Positions 1 to 4,572 of a stretch of DNA of 5,260 nt are shown here, one piece after another. The position numbers were made by a program, and so were the translations under genes. Below the pieces are notes generated by a model. It was not told the origin of the DNA. It searched no databases and saw only the letters and a list, made by a program, of their open reading frames with translations. Position 1 is the stretch's first letter. Each line of letters starts with the position of its first letter. Source of the DNA: JBEHYA01 sp048498415 (GTDB taxonomy: Bacteria; Pseudomonadota; Alphaproteobacteria; UBA9219; RGZA01); the NCBI GenBank assembly GCA_048498415.1, contig JBEHYA010000109.1:1-5260 (forward strand), given 5' to 3'.

Positions 1-79
1 CCGCGTCACTGTCGAACTTGAAAAGCTGGATATTTTCCCCGATTGCGAATGTGGCGTGAAACTCACGCGTAGTCGTTAA
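1..79 (+). CDS. folB: Partial gene, probable dihydroneopterin aldolase (FolB) C-terminus
   Basis: Only the last 25 codons are present, read from position 2 to a TAA at 77-79; the start lies before the window. The visible end is RVTVELEKLDIFP followed by DCECGVKLTRSR. The pattern of a beta strand V-x-V-E-x-x-K, then a short linker and a final V-x-x-x-R strand, resembles the C-terminal strands of dihydroneopterin aldolase, which splits 7,8-dihydroneopterin in folate synthesis in the cytosol. No catalytic residue falls in this piece, so the name rests on a weak C-terminal match and could be wrong. The gene is convergent with csaA; the hairpin pair just after its stop may serve as an end-of-transcript structure. 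Confidence 0.45.
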   Translation, partial: RVTVELEKLDIFPDCECGVKLTRSR

Positions 80-89
80 CCGTTATGCA

Positions 90-162
90 CGTACCGGCGA
101 AAGCCTGTACCCAGTTTTCTTGTCCCATATAAACTGGATACCAGCTTTCGCTGGTATGTACG
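90..162. repeat. Diverged inverted pair of GAAA-loop hairpins (REPIN-like)
   Basis: Left hairpin at 91-110 is GTACCGGC-GAAA-GCCTGTAC (8-bp stem with one C/T mismatch), followed by CCAGTTTT. Right hairpin at 138-157 is ATACCAGC-TTTC-GCTGGTAT (perfect 8-bp stem), preceded by AAACTGG. Read on the opposite strand, the right copy has the same GAAA loop and TCCAGTTT tail, so the two are inverted copies of one element about 20 bp apart. They match the pair at 3665-3768 in loop, stem length and CCAG tail. The element sits in the 140-bp gap between convergent genes and could act as a bidirectional transcript-end structure, although no T-run follows it. Confidence 0.7.
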
Positions 163-189
163 GATGGGATTTGTTTAGCGGATAAATGG

Positions 190-210
190 GCCCCGTTTTG
201 CGGGCGGGGC
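190..210 (-). terminator. Possible weak terminator after csaA
   Basis: Ten bases past the csaA stop there is a GCCCCG/CGGGGC stem of 6 bp with a 9-base loop. On the minus strand the stem is followed by CCATTTATCC, so a true U-tract is missing. It may be a weak terminator or only a GC-rich hairpin that protects the transcript end. Confidence 0.3.
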
Positions 211-219
211 ATACATCAA

Positions 220-552
220 TCAATACATCCGGCTGCCATTCGGCACTTTGTGGTCGACGCCCAATAGCACCACCGCGCCGTTTTCATCGCCCGCACCTAA
301 CGTGAGCACCTGCGACATCAACGGGCCGATTTGTTTTTCGGGAAAATTCACCACCGCCATCACCTGCCGGCCGATCAGTTGTTCGGGCGTATAATGCACC
401 GTGATCTGGGCGGATGATTTTTTGATGCCAAGCTCCGGCCCAAAATCGATTTCCAGCTTGTAGGCGGGCTTGCGCGCTTCCGCGAACACAGCGGCTTTCA
501 CAATCGTACCCGCGCGGATATCGACTTTCAGGAAATCGTCGTAGGTAATCAC
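220..552 (-). CDS. csaA: CsaA-type tRNA-binding-domain chaperone
   Basis: The 110-residue product is a single OB-fold tRNA-binding domain of the CsaA family, usual length about 107-111. Diagnostic segments are DFLKVDIRAGTI (6-17), KPAYKLEIDFG (28-38), KKSSAQIT (44-51), NFPEKQIGPLMSQVLTLG (69-86) and the C-terminal VPNGSRM (103-109). CsaA is a small cytosolic dimer with chaperone-like activity linked to protein export in Bacillus; its role in alphaproteobacteria is less clear. The start is GTG at 550-552: a TAA lies three codons upstream in frame and the N-terminus fits the family. There is no good Shine-Dalgarno sequence (AAAAAAAC precedes the start), and the phasin stop is only 10 bp away, so translation is probably coupled to the phasin. 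Last gene of the minus-strand operon. Confidence 0.92.
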   Translation of the reverse strand: MITYDDFLKVDIRAGTIVKAAVFAEARKPAYKLEIDFGPELGIKKSSAQITVHYTPEQLIGRQVMAVVNFPEKQIGPLMSQVLTLGAGDENGAVVLLGVDHKVPNGSRMY

Positions 553-562
553 GTTTTTTTAT

Positions 563-1024
563 TTAGGCTTGGCCGCGCGGCGCGGTCACGCGCATTTCGT
601 TCATGGTCTGCGAGACGTGGCTCGAGAACATTTCGGCGGTTTCGCGGTTGGCTTCGGTCAGCATTTCCACCAGCTCGCGGCTGTTGGCAATCGCCTTTTC
701 AATCGCGGCCTTGGTGAGCTCCGACTGCTTGGCCATCTTTTCTTCCGGCGTGCCGGCGGCCATCACTTCACTCATGATCTGGGCGCCTTCGCTCAAACTT
801 TCACGCACCATCTCGCCCTGGCGCTGCATCAGGTGCTGGGCGCATTCCATCGACTTCTGGCCGATCTGGGTCATGGTTTCCGCGGCGCGGCGCTGCGCCT
901 GCATCATGGCGTTCACATCAAAACCGAAGGCGGGCATCTTCATGCTGCTGATATCCGGCATGTAGGCCGACATATCAAAGTTAGGCATGAAATTGCTGTA
1001 GGCAGAACCATTCGCTTTGGCCAT
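563..1024 (-). CDS. Phasin family protein
   Basis: The 153-residue product has the composition and layout of a phasin: a disordered N-terminus (1-34) followed by amphipathic helices (about 35-90 and 93-145) rich in Ala, Glu, Gln and Met with no signal peptide. Segments such as QRRAAETMTQIGQKSMECAQ (44-63) and the repeated heptad-like NSRELVEMLTEANRETAEMF (114-133) are typical. Phasins coat polyhydroxyalkanoate granules, and some act on membranes or as chaperones. Methionine is unusually common, 19 of 153 residues, and N-terminal residues 11-33 alternate aromatic, Met and Pro residues. No PHA synthase is in the window, so the granule role is from family knowledge only. A good AGAGG ribosome site precedes the ATG. 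An 84-bp gap separates it from the upstream gene. Confidence 0.85.
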   Translation of the reverse strand: MAKANGSAYSNFMPNFDMSAYMPDISSMKMPAFGFDVNAMMQAQRRAAETMTQIGQKSMECAQHLMQRQGEMVRESLSEGAQIMSEVMAAGTPEEKMAKQSELTKAAIEKAIANSRELVEMLTEANRETAEMFSSHVSQTMNEMRVTAPRGQA

Positions 1025-1030
1025 GAGTAA

Positions 1031-1035
1031 CCTCT
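1031..1035 (-). promoter_or_regulatory. Ribosome binding site of the phasin gene
   Basis: AGAGG on the minus strand, 6 bases before the ATG at 1022-1024. It fixes the phasin start and is one of the few good Shine-Dalgarno sequences in the operon. Confidence 0.75.
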
Positions 1036-1062
1036 AATAAAATTGCACTGGCCATTTTTTCG

Positions 1063-1080
1063 CATGGGGGCGTGCCCATG
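1063..1080. promoter_or_regulatory. Palindrome CATGGG-N6-CCCATG upstream of the phasin
   Basis: A perfect 6+6 inverted repeat with a 6-base centre lies in the 84-bp gap between the TetR/COQ9-like gene and the phasin. It could be a dimeric repressor site or a transcript hairpin. On the minus strand no T-run follows, so it does not look like a terminator for the upstream gene. On the plus strand a T7 run (1087-1093) follows six bases later, but no plus-strand gene reads into it. I see no convincing -35/-10 pair in this gap. Confidence 0.35.
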
Positions 1081-1108
1081 TCACTCTTTTTTTGGCAATT
1101 ACAAACAA

Positions 1109-1681
1109 CTAAAGGCGCAAAAGCCGCAGGAGTCGTTCCAGCCATTTATCGAGTTCCGCCATGGCATTACCCATGTCTGCGCTATCGTCATTCTTCCATG
1201 TGCGTAAGGTTTGAAGGTAAATGAGCTTTACGCCTGCAAGCAACGCTTCGTCCCGCATACCGCCTGATGTAGCATGGGCCAGTTCCAGCATTAATTGCAT
1301 GGAGCGGCGCAGCTGGCACCCCGCCTCCAGCCCCAGCGCCAAAAGCGCATTCGGGTGGCCCTGCAATTCATCCATGAGTCGGACGGCGCCGGCTTTATAG
1401 GGCGCCAGCGCATCCAGCCGCAGCATGATCGCTTCAAAAATACGTTCCTTGATCGGCGCATCGCTATCAATCTCATGCGCCGCCACAAGCTGATCGATAT
1501 GCCGCGCAAAGCCGGCGAGCAGCGCGTTTTTATCGGGATATGTTTGCAGCAATTCCGCCAGCGGCATCTTCAGCGCCCTGGCAATGGATGGCAGCGAAAG
1601 CTGCACCCAGCCGCGCTTTTCAATCAACGCAAAAAGCCGCGCGAATAAATCATTTGATGATGCAGCTTTTTTCTTCGCCAT
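1109..1681 (-). CDS. TetR-fold protein, COQ9-like
   Basis: The 190-residue product begins with a TetR-type helix-turn-helix (about 11-58; LSLPSIARALKMPLAELLQ at 28-46, then YPDKNALLAGF). The remainder is helical: RIFEAIMLRLDALAPYKAGA (80-99) and a C-terminal TWKNDDSADM...AELDKWLERL (161-183). The last part resembles the acidic W-x-x-D-S-x-D plus LD-x-x-(L/I) ending of COQ9, a TetR-fold lipid-binding protein of ubiquinone synthesis, so it may bind a lipid instead of regulating genes. The COQ9 core motif around D-x-x-x-D-Y-T-K-R is not present, so an ordinary TetR regulator is equally possible. Its ATG follows the proC TAA directly, with zero spacing; AAGGAA inside the end of proC is a distant ribosome site, so coupling to proC is likely. 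Confidence 0.8.
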   Translation of the reverse strand: MAKKKAASSNDLFARLFALIEKRGWVQLSLPSIARALKMPLAELLQTYPDKNALLAGFARHIDQLVAAHEIDSDAPIKERIFEAIMLRLDALAPYKAGAVRLMDELQGHPNALLALGLEAGCQLRRSMQLMLELAHATSGGMRDEALLAGVKLIYLQTLRTWKNDDSADMGNAMAELDKWLERLLRLLRL

Positions 1682-2485
1682 TTACTTCGCCAGTTCCTTG
1701 CCGCGGTTTGCTGCGGCCTGCATGGCGTCATCCACCAGTTTCTTGAATGCGTCGTTCTTTTTAAAAGCGTTGAGGGCGGCTTCCGTCATGCCGCCTTTAA
1801 TGGCGATGTTGGTATAAAGCTGCTGGGCGGATGTGGCATCGTCTTTCCATAAAGTCGCCGCGCCGATCATGGTTTGCTTGGCGAGTTCCTGCGCCAGCTC
1901 CATCGGCAAGCCCGCCTTCGCAGCCGCTTCGGCCATATAATCAGCCAGCATATAAAAGTAAGCGGGGCCGCAGCCGGAAAGCGCGGTGCCGATATCCATC
2001 AGCTCTTCCCGTTCCAGCCAGGCGTTGATGCCCAGTTCGCCAATCAGCTTGTCGGCTATCGCCATATCGGGGCGGGTGGCGTGGTGGTTCTTAATTAATA
2101 AAGTCGCCCCCTCGCCCATCTTGGCGGCAAGGTTGGGCATGACACGGATCACCCGGGCGCCCGCGCCCAGCGCCCTGGTATAGAATTCCAGCTTCAATCC
2201 AGCCGCTACTGAAAGGAATAACGCCTCGTCGAACCGCTTATAAAGAGGCGCCACCTCCGCCATGATTTGCGGGCGCACGGCAAACATGATGACATCCGGC
2301 GCAAGGTCAGCGGGCAAATCATCAACGCTAACAAAGCCTTGCACGCGTTCGCTAAGAAGCTGCTTCACATTTTGCACGGCCTGATCGACCACATAGATGT
2401 GGGAAGCCGCGTTGGCGTCGATCCAGCGGCGCAGCATGGCGCCGCCCATATGGCCGCAACCGACGAGAATGAGATGATTGATCAT
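1682..2485 (-). CDS. proC: Pyrroline-5-carboxylate reductase
   Basis: The 267-residue cytosolic enzyme reduces 1-pyrroline-5-carboxylate to proline with NAD(P)H, the last step of proline synthesis. An N-terminal Rossmann motif VGCGHMGGAM (8-17) binds the cofactor; VIRVMPN (112-118) and the signature ALSGCGPAYFYML (168-180) follow, and the substrate loop region is IAIKGGMTEAAL (227-238). Length matches the family (about 265-275). The loop usually reads (S/T)-(P/K)-G-G-(T/A/M)-T; here Ile replaces the Ser while the last Thr (234) is kept. The ATG at 2483-2485 is the only in-frame option, since a TAG lies nine codons upstream. No Shine-Dalgarno is visible; a CCGGC/GCCGG hairpin (2486-2502) directly abuts the start codon. 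It follows ybjN by 46 bp. Confidence 0.96.
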   Translation of the reverse strand: MINHLILVGCGHMGGAMLRRWIDANAASHIYVVDQAVQNVKQLLSERVQGFVSVDDLPADLAPDVIMFAVRPQIMAEVAPLYKRFDEALFLSVAAGLKLEFYTRALGAGARVIRVMPNLAAKMGEGATLLIKNHHATRPDMAIADKLIGELGINAWLEREELMDIGTALSGCGPAYFYMLADYMAEAAAKAGLPMELAQELAKQTMIGAATLWKDDATSAQQLYTNIAIKGGMTEAALNAFKKNDAFKKLVDDAMQAAANRGKELAK

Positions 2486-2502
2486 CCGGCGAAAATAGCC
2501 GG
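2486..2502 (-). other. Small hairpin abutting the proC start codon
   Basis: CCGGC and GCCGG (5-bp stem, 7-base loop) lie directly before the proC ATG where a Shine-Dalgarno would be expected. A second small hairpin, CCAAC/GTTGG at 2517-2529, follows the ybjN stop. Neither has a T-run, so transcription probably continues from ybjN into proC. The first could influence translation initiation, which is inference. Confidence 0.35.
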
Positions 2503-2531
2503 AAAATGAGTGCTAGCCAACCCTGTTGGAC

Positions 2532-3035
2532 TTAAGCCCGGCCTGCCGGGTCGATCATGGCCGAAACCATGGCTTCCTGCGCGCTCTTGCCGCCCCAAAT
2601 CACGTATTGGAAGGCGGGGTAAAAGCGTTCGCTTTCGGTTAAAGCGATTTCCACCATGTCTTCCAACTGCTCCAGCGCCGGGCCCGCAGAACCGCGGTAG
2701 AGGCTGGTATACCGGAAGAGCGGCGTTTTTTCTTCCGAGCATAGGTCGAAATGGCCGAACCACAGGCGGTTATTGACGATGCCGATCAGCTCATAGGCCG
2801 AGACCTGACGGTTATCCGGCACCTTCATATCGAACTGGCAGGTGAACTGCAGGGCTGAGATATCGCGCTGCCATAAAAAGTACATGCGGTACTGGCACCA
2901 CGCGCCGTTCATTTCTACGACCAGCTCGTCGTCATGCGAGCGTTCGAAGTGCCACTGGTTGGCCAGCACAATCTCCTCGACCATATCGAGGGGGTTGGGC
3001 TGCTGAACAACTTCGTGGTGTAAGGCGAGCGACAT
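2532..3035 (-). CDS. YbjN-domain protein
   Basis: The 167-residue product is a YbjN-family protein of the alphaproteobacterial type. Visible blocks are NPLDMVEEIV (14-23), DDELVVEMNGAWCQYRMYF (35-53), a strand run LQFTCQFDMKVP (62-73), NNRLWFGHFDLCSEEKTPLF (88-107) and EIALTESERFYPAFQYVIWG (128-147) followed by GKSAQEA. The fold resembles type III secretion chaperones; the molecular role is unknown, and E. coli YbjN is linked to stress and motility phenotypes. The frame is open to 3143, but I choose the ATG at 3033-3035 because the extra 36 residues are unlike the family and CGGAG stands 9 bases before this start. It heads the likely operon with proC. Confidence 0.88.
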   Translation of the reverse strand: MSLALHHEVVQQPNPLDMVEEIVLANQWHFERSHDDELVVEMNGAWCQYRMYFLWQRDISALQFTCQFDMKVPDNRQVSAYELIGIVNNRLWFGHFDLCSEEKTPLFRYTSLYRGSAGPALEQLEDMVEIALTESERFYPAFQYVIWGGKSAQEAMVSAMIDPAGRA

Positions 3036-3044
3036 GAACAACAA

Positions 3045-3049
3045 CTCCG
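3045..3049 (-). promoter_or_regulatory. Ribosome binding site that decides the ybjN-like start
   Basis: CGGAG on the minus strand, 9 bases before the ATG at 3033-3035. It supports the 167-residue start over the longer open frame beginning at 3143. Confidence 0.7.
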
Positions 3050-3053
3050 AAAC

Positions 3054-3084
3054 TTTATAAACCCGACCGCACAACCAACTTGAA
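3054..3084 (-). promoter_or_regulatory. Possible promoter of the ybjN-proC operon
   Basis: On the minus strand TATAAA (3059-3054) is five of six to the -10 consensus and lies 18 bases before the ybjN-like ATG. The best upstream hexamer is TTCAAG (3084-3079), a weak -35 with a long 19-base spacer. Transcription from here would give a very short leader beginning near the ribosome site. The -35 is poor, so this is only a candidate. Confidence 0.3.
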
Positions 3085-3128
3085 ATCAGCGACGCGGGAT
3101 GCAGCGACCAGTCACCGTGACATAACCT

Positions 3129-3282
3129 GAATCTGCGCCGCAAGAGGCGACACTAGTGATTTGCACCGCGTCGCCCGAAGTGTGATTCTTTTGGCACGGC
3201 GTTTTATCTGTGGGCGAATGCGCTTACCCAACGCCGTTGTGACTCTTTTGACTCACCGGCTCGTTCTTTTCGAACGCGATTC
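3129..3282. promoter_or_regulatory. Cluster of five GANTC sites (CcrM-type methylation motif)
   Basis: GANTC occurs at 3129 (GAATC), 3184 (GATTC), 3241 (GACTC), 3250 (GACTC) and 3278 (GATTC). A full reading of the window finds only ten such sites, so half lie in 154 bp. GANTC is the target of the cell-cycle methyltransferase CcrM in many alphaproteobacteria, where sites in promoter regions affect transcription. Whether this organism encodes CcrM cannot be seen here. Confidence 0.5.
3181..3250. repeat. Direct repeat TGTGAYTCTTTTG flanking a bulged hairpin
   Basis: The 13-base copies are at 3181-3193 (TGTGATTCTTTTG) and 3238-3250 (TGTGACTCTTTTG), 12 of 13 identical. Between them CGGCGT (3197-3202) pairs with ACGCCG (3231-3236) and TGGG (3211-3214) with CCCA (3227-3230), leaving an 8-base bulge on the left side. 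The layout could be a tiny insertion with target duplication or a pair of binding sites; nothing in it codes for protein. Confidence 0.5.
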
Positions 3283-3592
3283 ATTTTCGCGGCTTTGCTT
3301 TCTTGGCCTTCTGTGCGAGAGGCGCTTTTTTTATCGCGCTACTTTTTAAGTTTAATTTTTTCTCAACACTTTCGAGCCGGCCCCTTAGTTCATCCTGCTC
3401 GCGTCGCGCCGCGACCAGAAGGGCGCGCAGCTGCTCGAATTCTTCTTTCCGCACCAGGCCGATATTTTTGGCCAGCTTTTCCAGCCGGTCGGCGGCAACC
3501 GATTCAACTTCACGGCGAAGCGTGGCGGCGGAAACAAACGCCTGGCTGCCTAATTTGCCCAGCTTGCCCAGAATTTCAGCGCGGCTCGCCAT
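3281..3592 (-). CDS. ubiK: BMFP / UbiK accessory factor family protein
   Basis: The 103-residue product matches the BMFP (YqiC/UbiK) layout: an amphipathic N-terminal helix (about 4-40), the hallmark LVRKEEFEQLRALL (46-59) leading into a coiled coil to about residue 80, and a Lys-rich tail (82-103). UbiK forms trimers, associates with membranes, and helps the ubiquinone-synthesis metabolon; the Brucella BMFP homologue fuses membranes in vitro. The strongly basic tail AQKAKKAKPRK is longer than in E. coli. The ATG at 3590-3592 follows an AGGGGG ribosome site by 4 bases. It is divergent from lgt across 176 bp, and 245 bp separate it from the ybjN-like gene downstream. The symbol is by family resemblance; ubiquinone function in this organism is inferred. 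Confidence 0.85.
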   Translation of the reverse strand: MASRAEILGKLGKLGSQAFVSAATLRREVESVAADRLEKLAKNIGLVRKEEFEQLRALLVAARREQDELRGRLESVEKKLNLKSSAIKKAPLAQKAKKAKPRK

Positions 3593-3596
3593 GATG

Positions 3597-3602
3597 CCCC
3601 CT
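3597..3602 (-). promoter_or_regulatory. Ribosome binding site of the ubiK-like gene
   Basis: AGGGGG on the minus strand, 4 bases before the ATG at 3590-3592, supporting that start. Confidence 0.6.
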
Positions 3603-3664
3603 GTTGGTGGAAGGCCAGAAACGTAAGCCCGCGAAGGTAAACAAAAGATTACTCATCGCGATTA

Positions 3665-3768
3665 ACCTCATCCCCGCGAAAGCGGGGATCCAGCTAAAGC
3701 CGCAATTAGCGGCGATATAATGCGATTATGGCATTTACCCTGGATTCCCGCTTTCGCGGGAATGAGGT
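3665..3768. repeat. Inverted pair of GAAA-loop hairpins (REPIN-like) abutting lgt
   Basis: Left arm 3665-3693 and right arm 3740-3768 are 29-base inverted repeats with 27 of 29 matches and a 46-base spacer. Each arm is its own hairpin: ATCCCCGC-GAAA-GCGGGGAT (3670-3689) and ATTCCCGC-TTTC-GCGGGAAT (3744-3763), each with a CCAG/CTGG tail facing the spacer. The two differences between arms are partners in the same base pair (C-G in one, T-A in the other), so each hairpin stays perfect. The spacer contains a further GCCGC/GCGGC stem (3699-3713) and a TATAAT. The right arm ends at the base before the lgt ATG. The sequence resembles widespread proteobacterial REP elements; no RAYT transposase is in the window. 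Confidence 0.88.
3716..3721 (+). promoter_or_regulatory. Candidate -10 box for lgt inside the repeat
   Basis: A perfect TATAAT lies in the spacer between the two repeat arms, 47 bases before the lgt ATG. No good -35 is found at 16-18 bases upstream (sequence around GCTAAA), and there is no TGN extension, so activity is uncertain. If used, the leader would be about 40 bases and would carry the right-arm hairpin immediately before the start codon. Confidence 0.35.
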
Positions 3769-4572
3769 ATGGCTTTATATAACGCCATGCTCGCTTACCC
3801 CCACATCGACCCCGTCGCATTAACACTCGGGCCCGTGATCATCCGCTGGTACGCGCTGGCCTATATCGCCGGCGTGCTGCTGGGCTGGTGGCGGGCCATG
3901 CAGTTGGCCAGGCAAAACCCGTTAGGCCCGGCGCCCAAAGTATTCGAAGATTCTGTGCCGTGGATTATTGGCGGCATTCTGCTGGGCGGCCGGCTGGGCT
4001 ATGTGCTGTTTTATAATTTTGCCTATTACGCCGATCACCCCCTGGAAGCCCTCATGCTCTGGCACGGCGGCATGGCGTTTCATGGCGGGCTGATTGGTGT
4101 GATCATTGCCTCGTATATTTTCTGCCGCCGGCAAAAAGTAAAATATCTGGAATACACCGACGTGGTCGCCTGCGTGGCGCCGATCGGTTTATTTTTTGGC
4201 CGCATCGCCAACTTCATCAACGGCGAACTCTATGGCCGCGTCAGCGATGTGCCGTGGGCGATGATCTTCCCCAATGGCGGCGACGCACCGCGCCATCCCA
4301 GCCAGCTCTATCATGCGGGTTTAGAAGGCATCACATTATTCATTATTCTTAATGTGCTTGCCGCCAATCCGAACATCCGCGCCCGCACCGGCCTGCTTTC
4401 CGGCATATTCCTTATATTCTACGGGCTTTTCCGCGCTTTCGTGGAATGCTTCCGCGAACCGGATGCGCAGATCGGTTTTCTTGCTGGCGGCATTACCATG
4501 GGCCAGTTGCTGTGCCTGCCCATGCTGGCGGCAGGCGCTTATCTCGTTATAAAAGCCAAGCCGAAAGCGTGA
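3769..4572 (+). CDS. lgt: Prolipoprotein diacylglyceryl transferase
   Basis: This inner-membrane enzyme moves diacylglycerol from phosphatidylglycerol to the lipobox cysteine of prolipoproteins, the first step of lipoprotein maturation. The 267-residue product has about seven hydrophobic segments, RWYALAY (26-32), GGRLGYVLFYN (73-83), HGGMAFHGG (99-107), the Lgt signature GRIANFINGELYGR (144-157), VPWAMIFP (161-168) and FREPDAQIG (228-236). Tyr28, His105, Arg145, Asn148 and Gly156 align with E. coli Tyr26, His103, Arg143, Asn146 and Gly154. Start: ATG 3769 touches the upstream repeat and its GAGG is only one base away. ATG 3787 (MLAYPHIDPVALTLGP) fits the family N-terminus better but has no ribosome site; either is possible. 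It overlaps midA by 4 bp. Confidence 0.96.
   Translation: MALYNAMLAYPHIDPVALTLGPVIIRWYALAYIAGVLLGWWRAMQLARQNPLGPAPKVFEDSVPWIIGGILLGGRLGYVLFYNFAYYADHPLEALMLWHGGMAFHGGLIGVIIASYIFCRRQKVKYLEYTDVVACVAPIGLFFGRIANFINGELYGRVSDVPWAMIFPNGGDAPRHPSQLYHAGLEGITLFIILNVLAANPNIRARTGLLSGIFLIFYGLFRAFVECFREPDAQIGFLAGGITMGQLLCLPMLAAGAYLVIKAKPKA

Larger units (their letters stand above)
3036..3280. other. 245-bp non-coding gap between ubiK-like and ybjN-like genes
   Basis: I see no credible gene in this gap. It holds the candidate ybjN promoter, an odd palindrome GTCAC-C-GTGAC (3111-3121), an 8-bp palindrome CACTAGTG (3151-3158), a direct repeat flanking a bulged hairpin (3181-3250), a CGTTC/GAACG stem (3262-3276) just after the ubiK-like stop, and a cluster of GANTC sites. 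The gap is much larger than the others in the minus-strand block and looks like a regulatory region. Confidence 0.6.

Noticed and set aside
90..162. CRISPR-like or attachment-site interpretation of the repeats
   Set aside because: There are only two copies and they are inverted, not direct; there is no regular spacing and no integrase or cas gene nearby.
569..1030. Long plus-strand open frame antisense to the phasin gene
   Set aside because: It is His/Arg/Gly-rich with no family resemblance, and it mirrors a well-supported phasin gene; it is a shadow of biased codon use on the other strand.
1063..1093. Hairpin followed by T7 as a plus-strand terminator
   Set aside because: No plus-strand gene leads into it, and a 6-base gap separates stem and T-run; kept only as a palindrome.
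2482..2763. Minus-strand open frame overlapping ybjN and the proC leader
   Set aside because: Its sequence is Arg/Gly/Pro-rich without motifs and overlaps the convincing YbjN frame.
3036..3143. N-terminal extension of the YbjN-like gene to position 3143
   Set aside because: The extra 36 residues do not look like the family, while a good CGGAG site and the usual MSL start occur at 3035.
3161..3349. Small plus-strand open frame in the ybjN upstream gap
   Set aside because: No ribosome site, composition unlike the neighbours, and it runs into the 3' end of the ubiK-like gene on the opposite strand.
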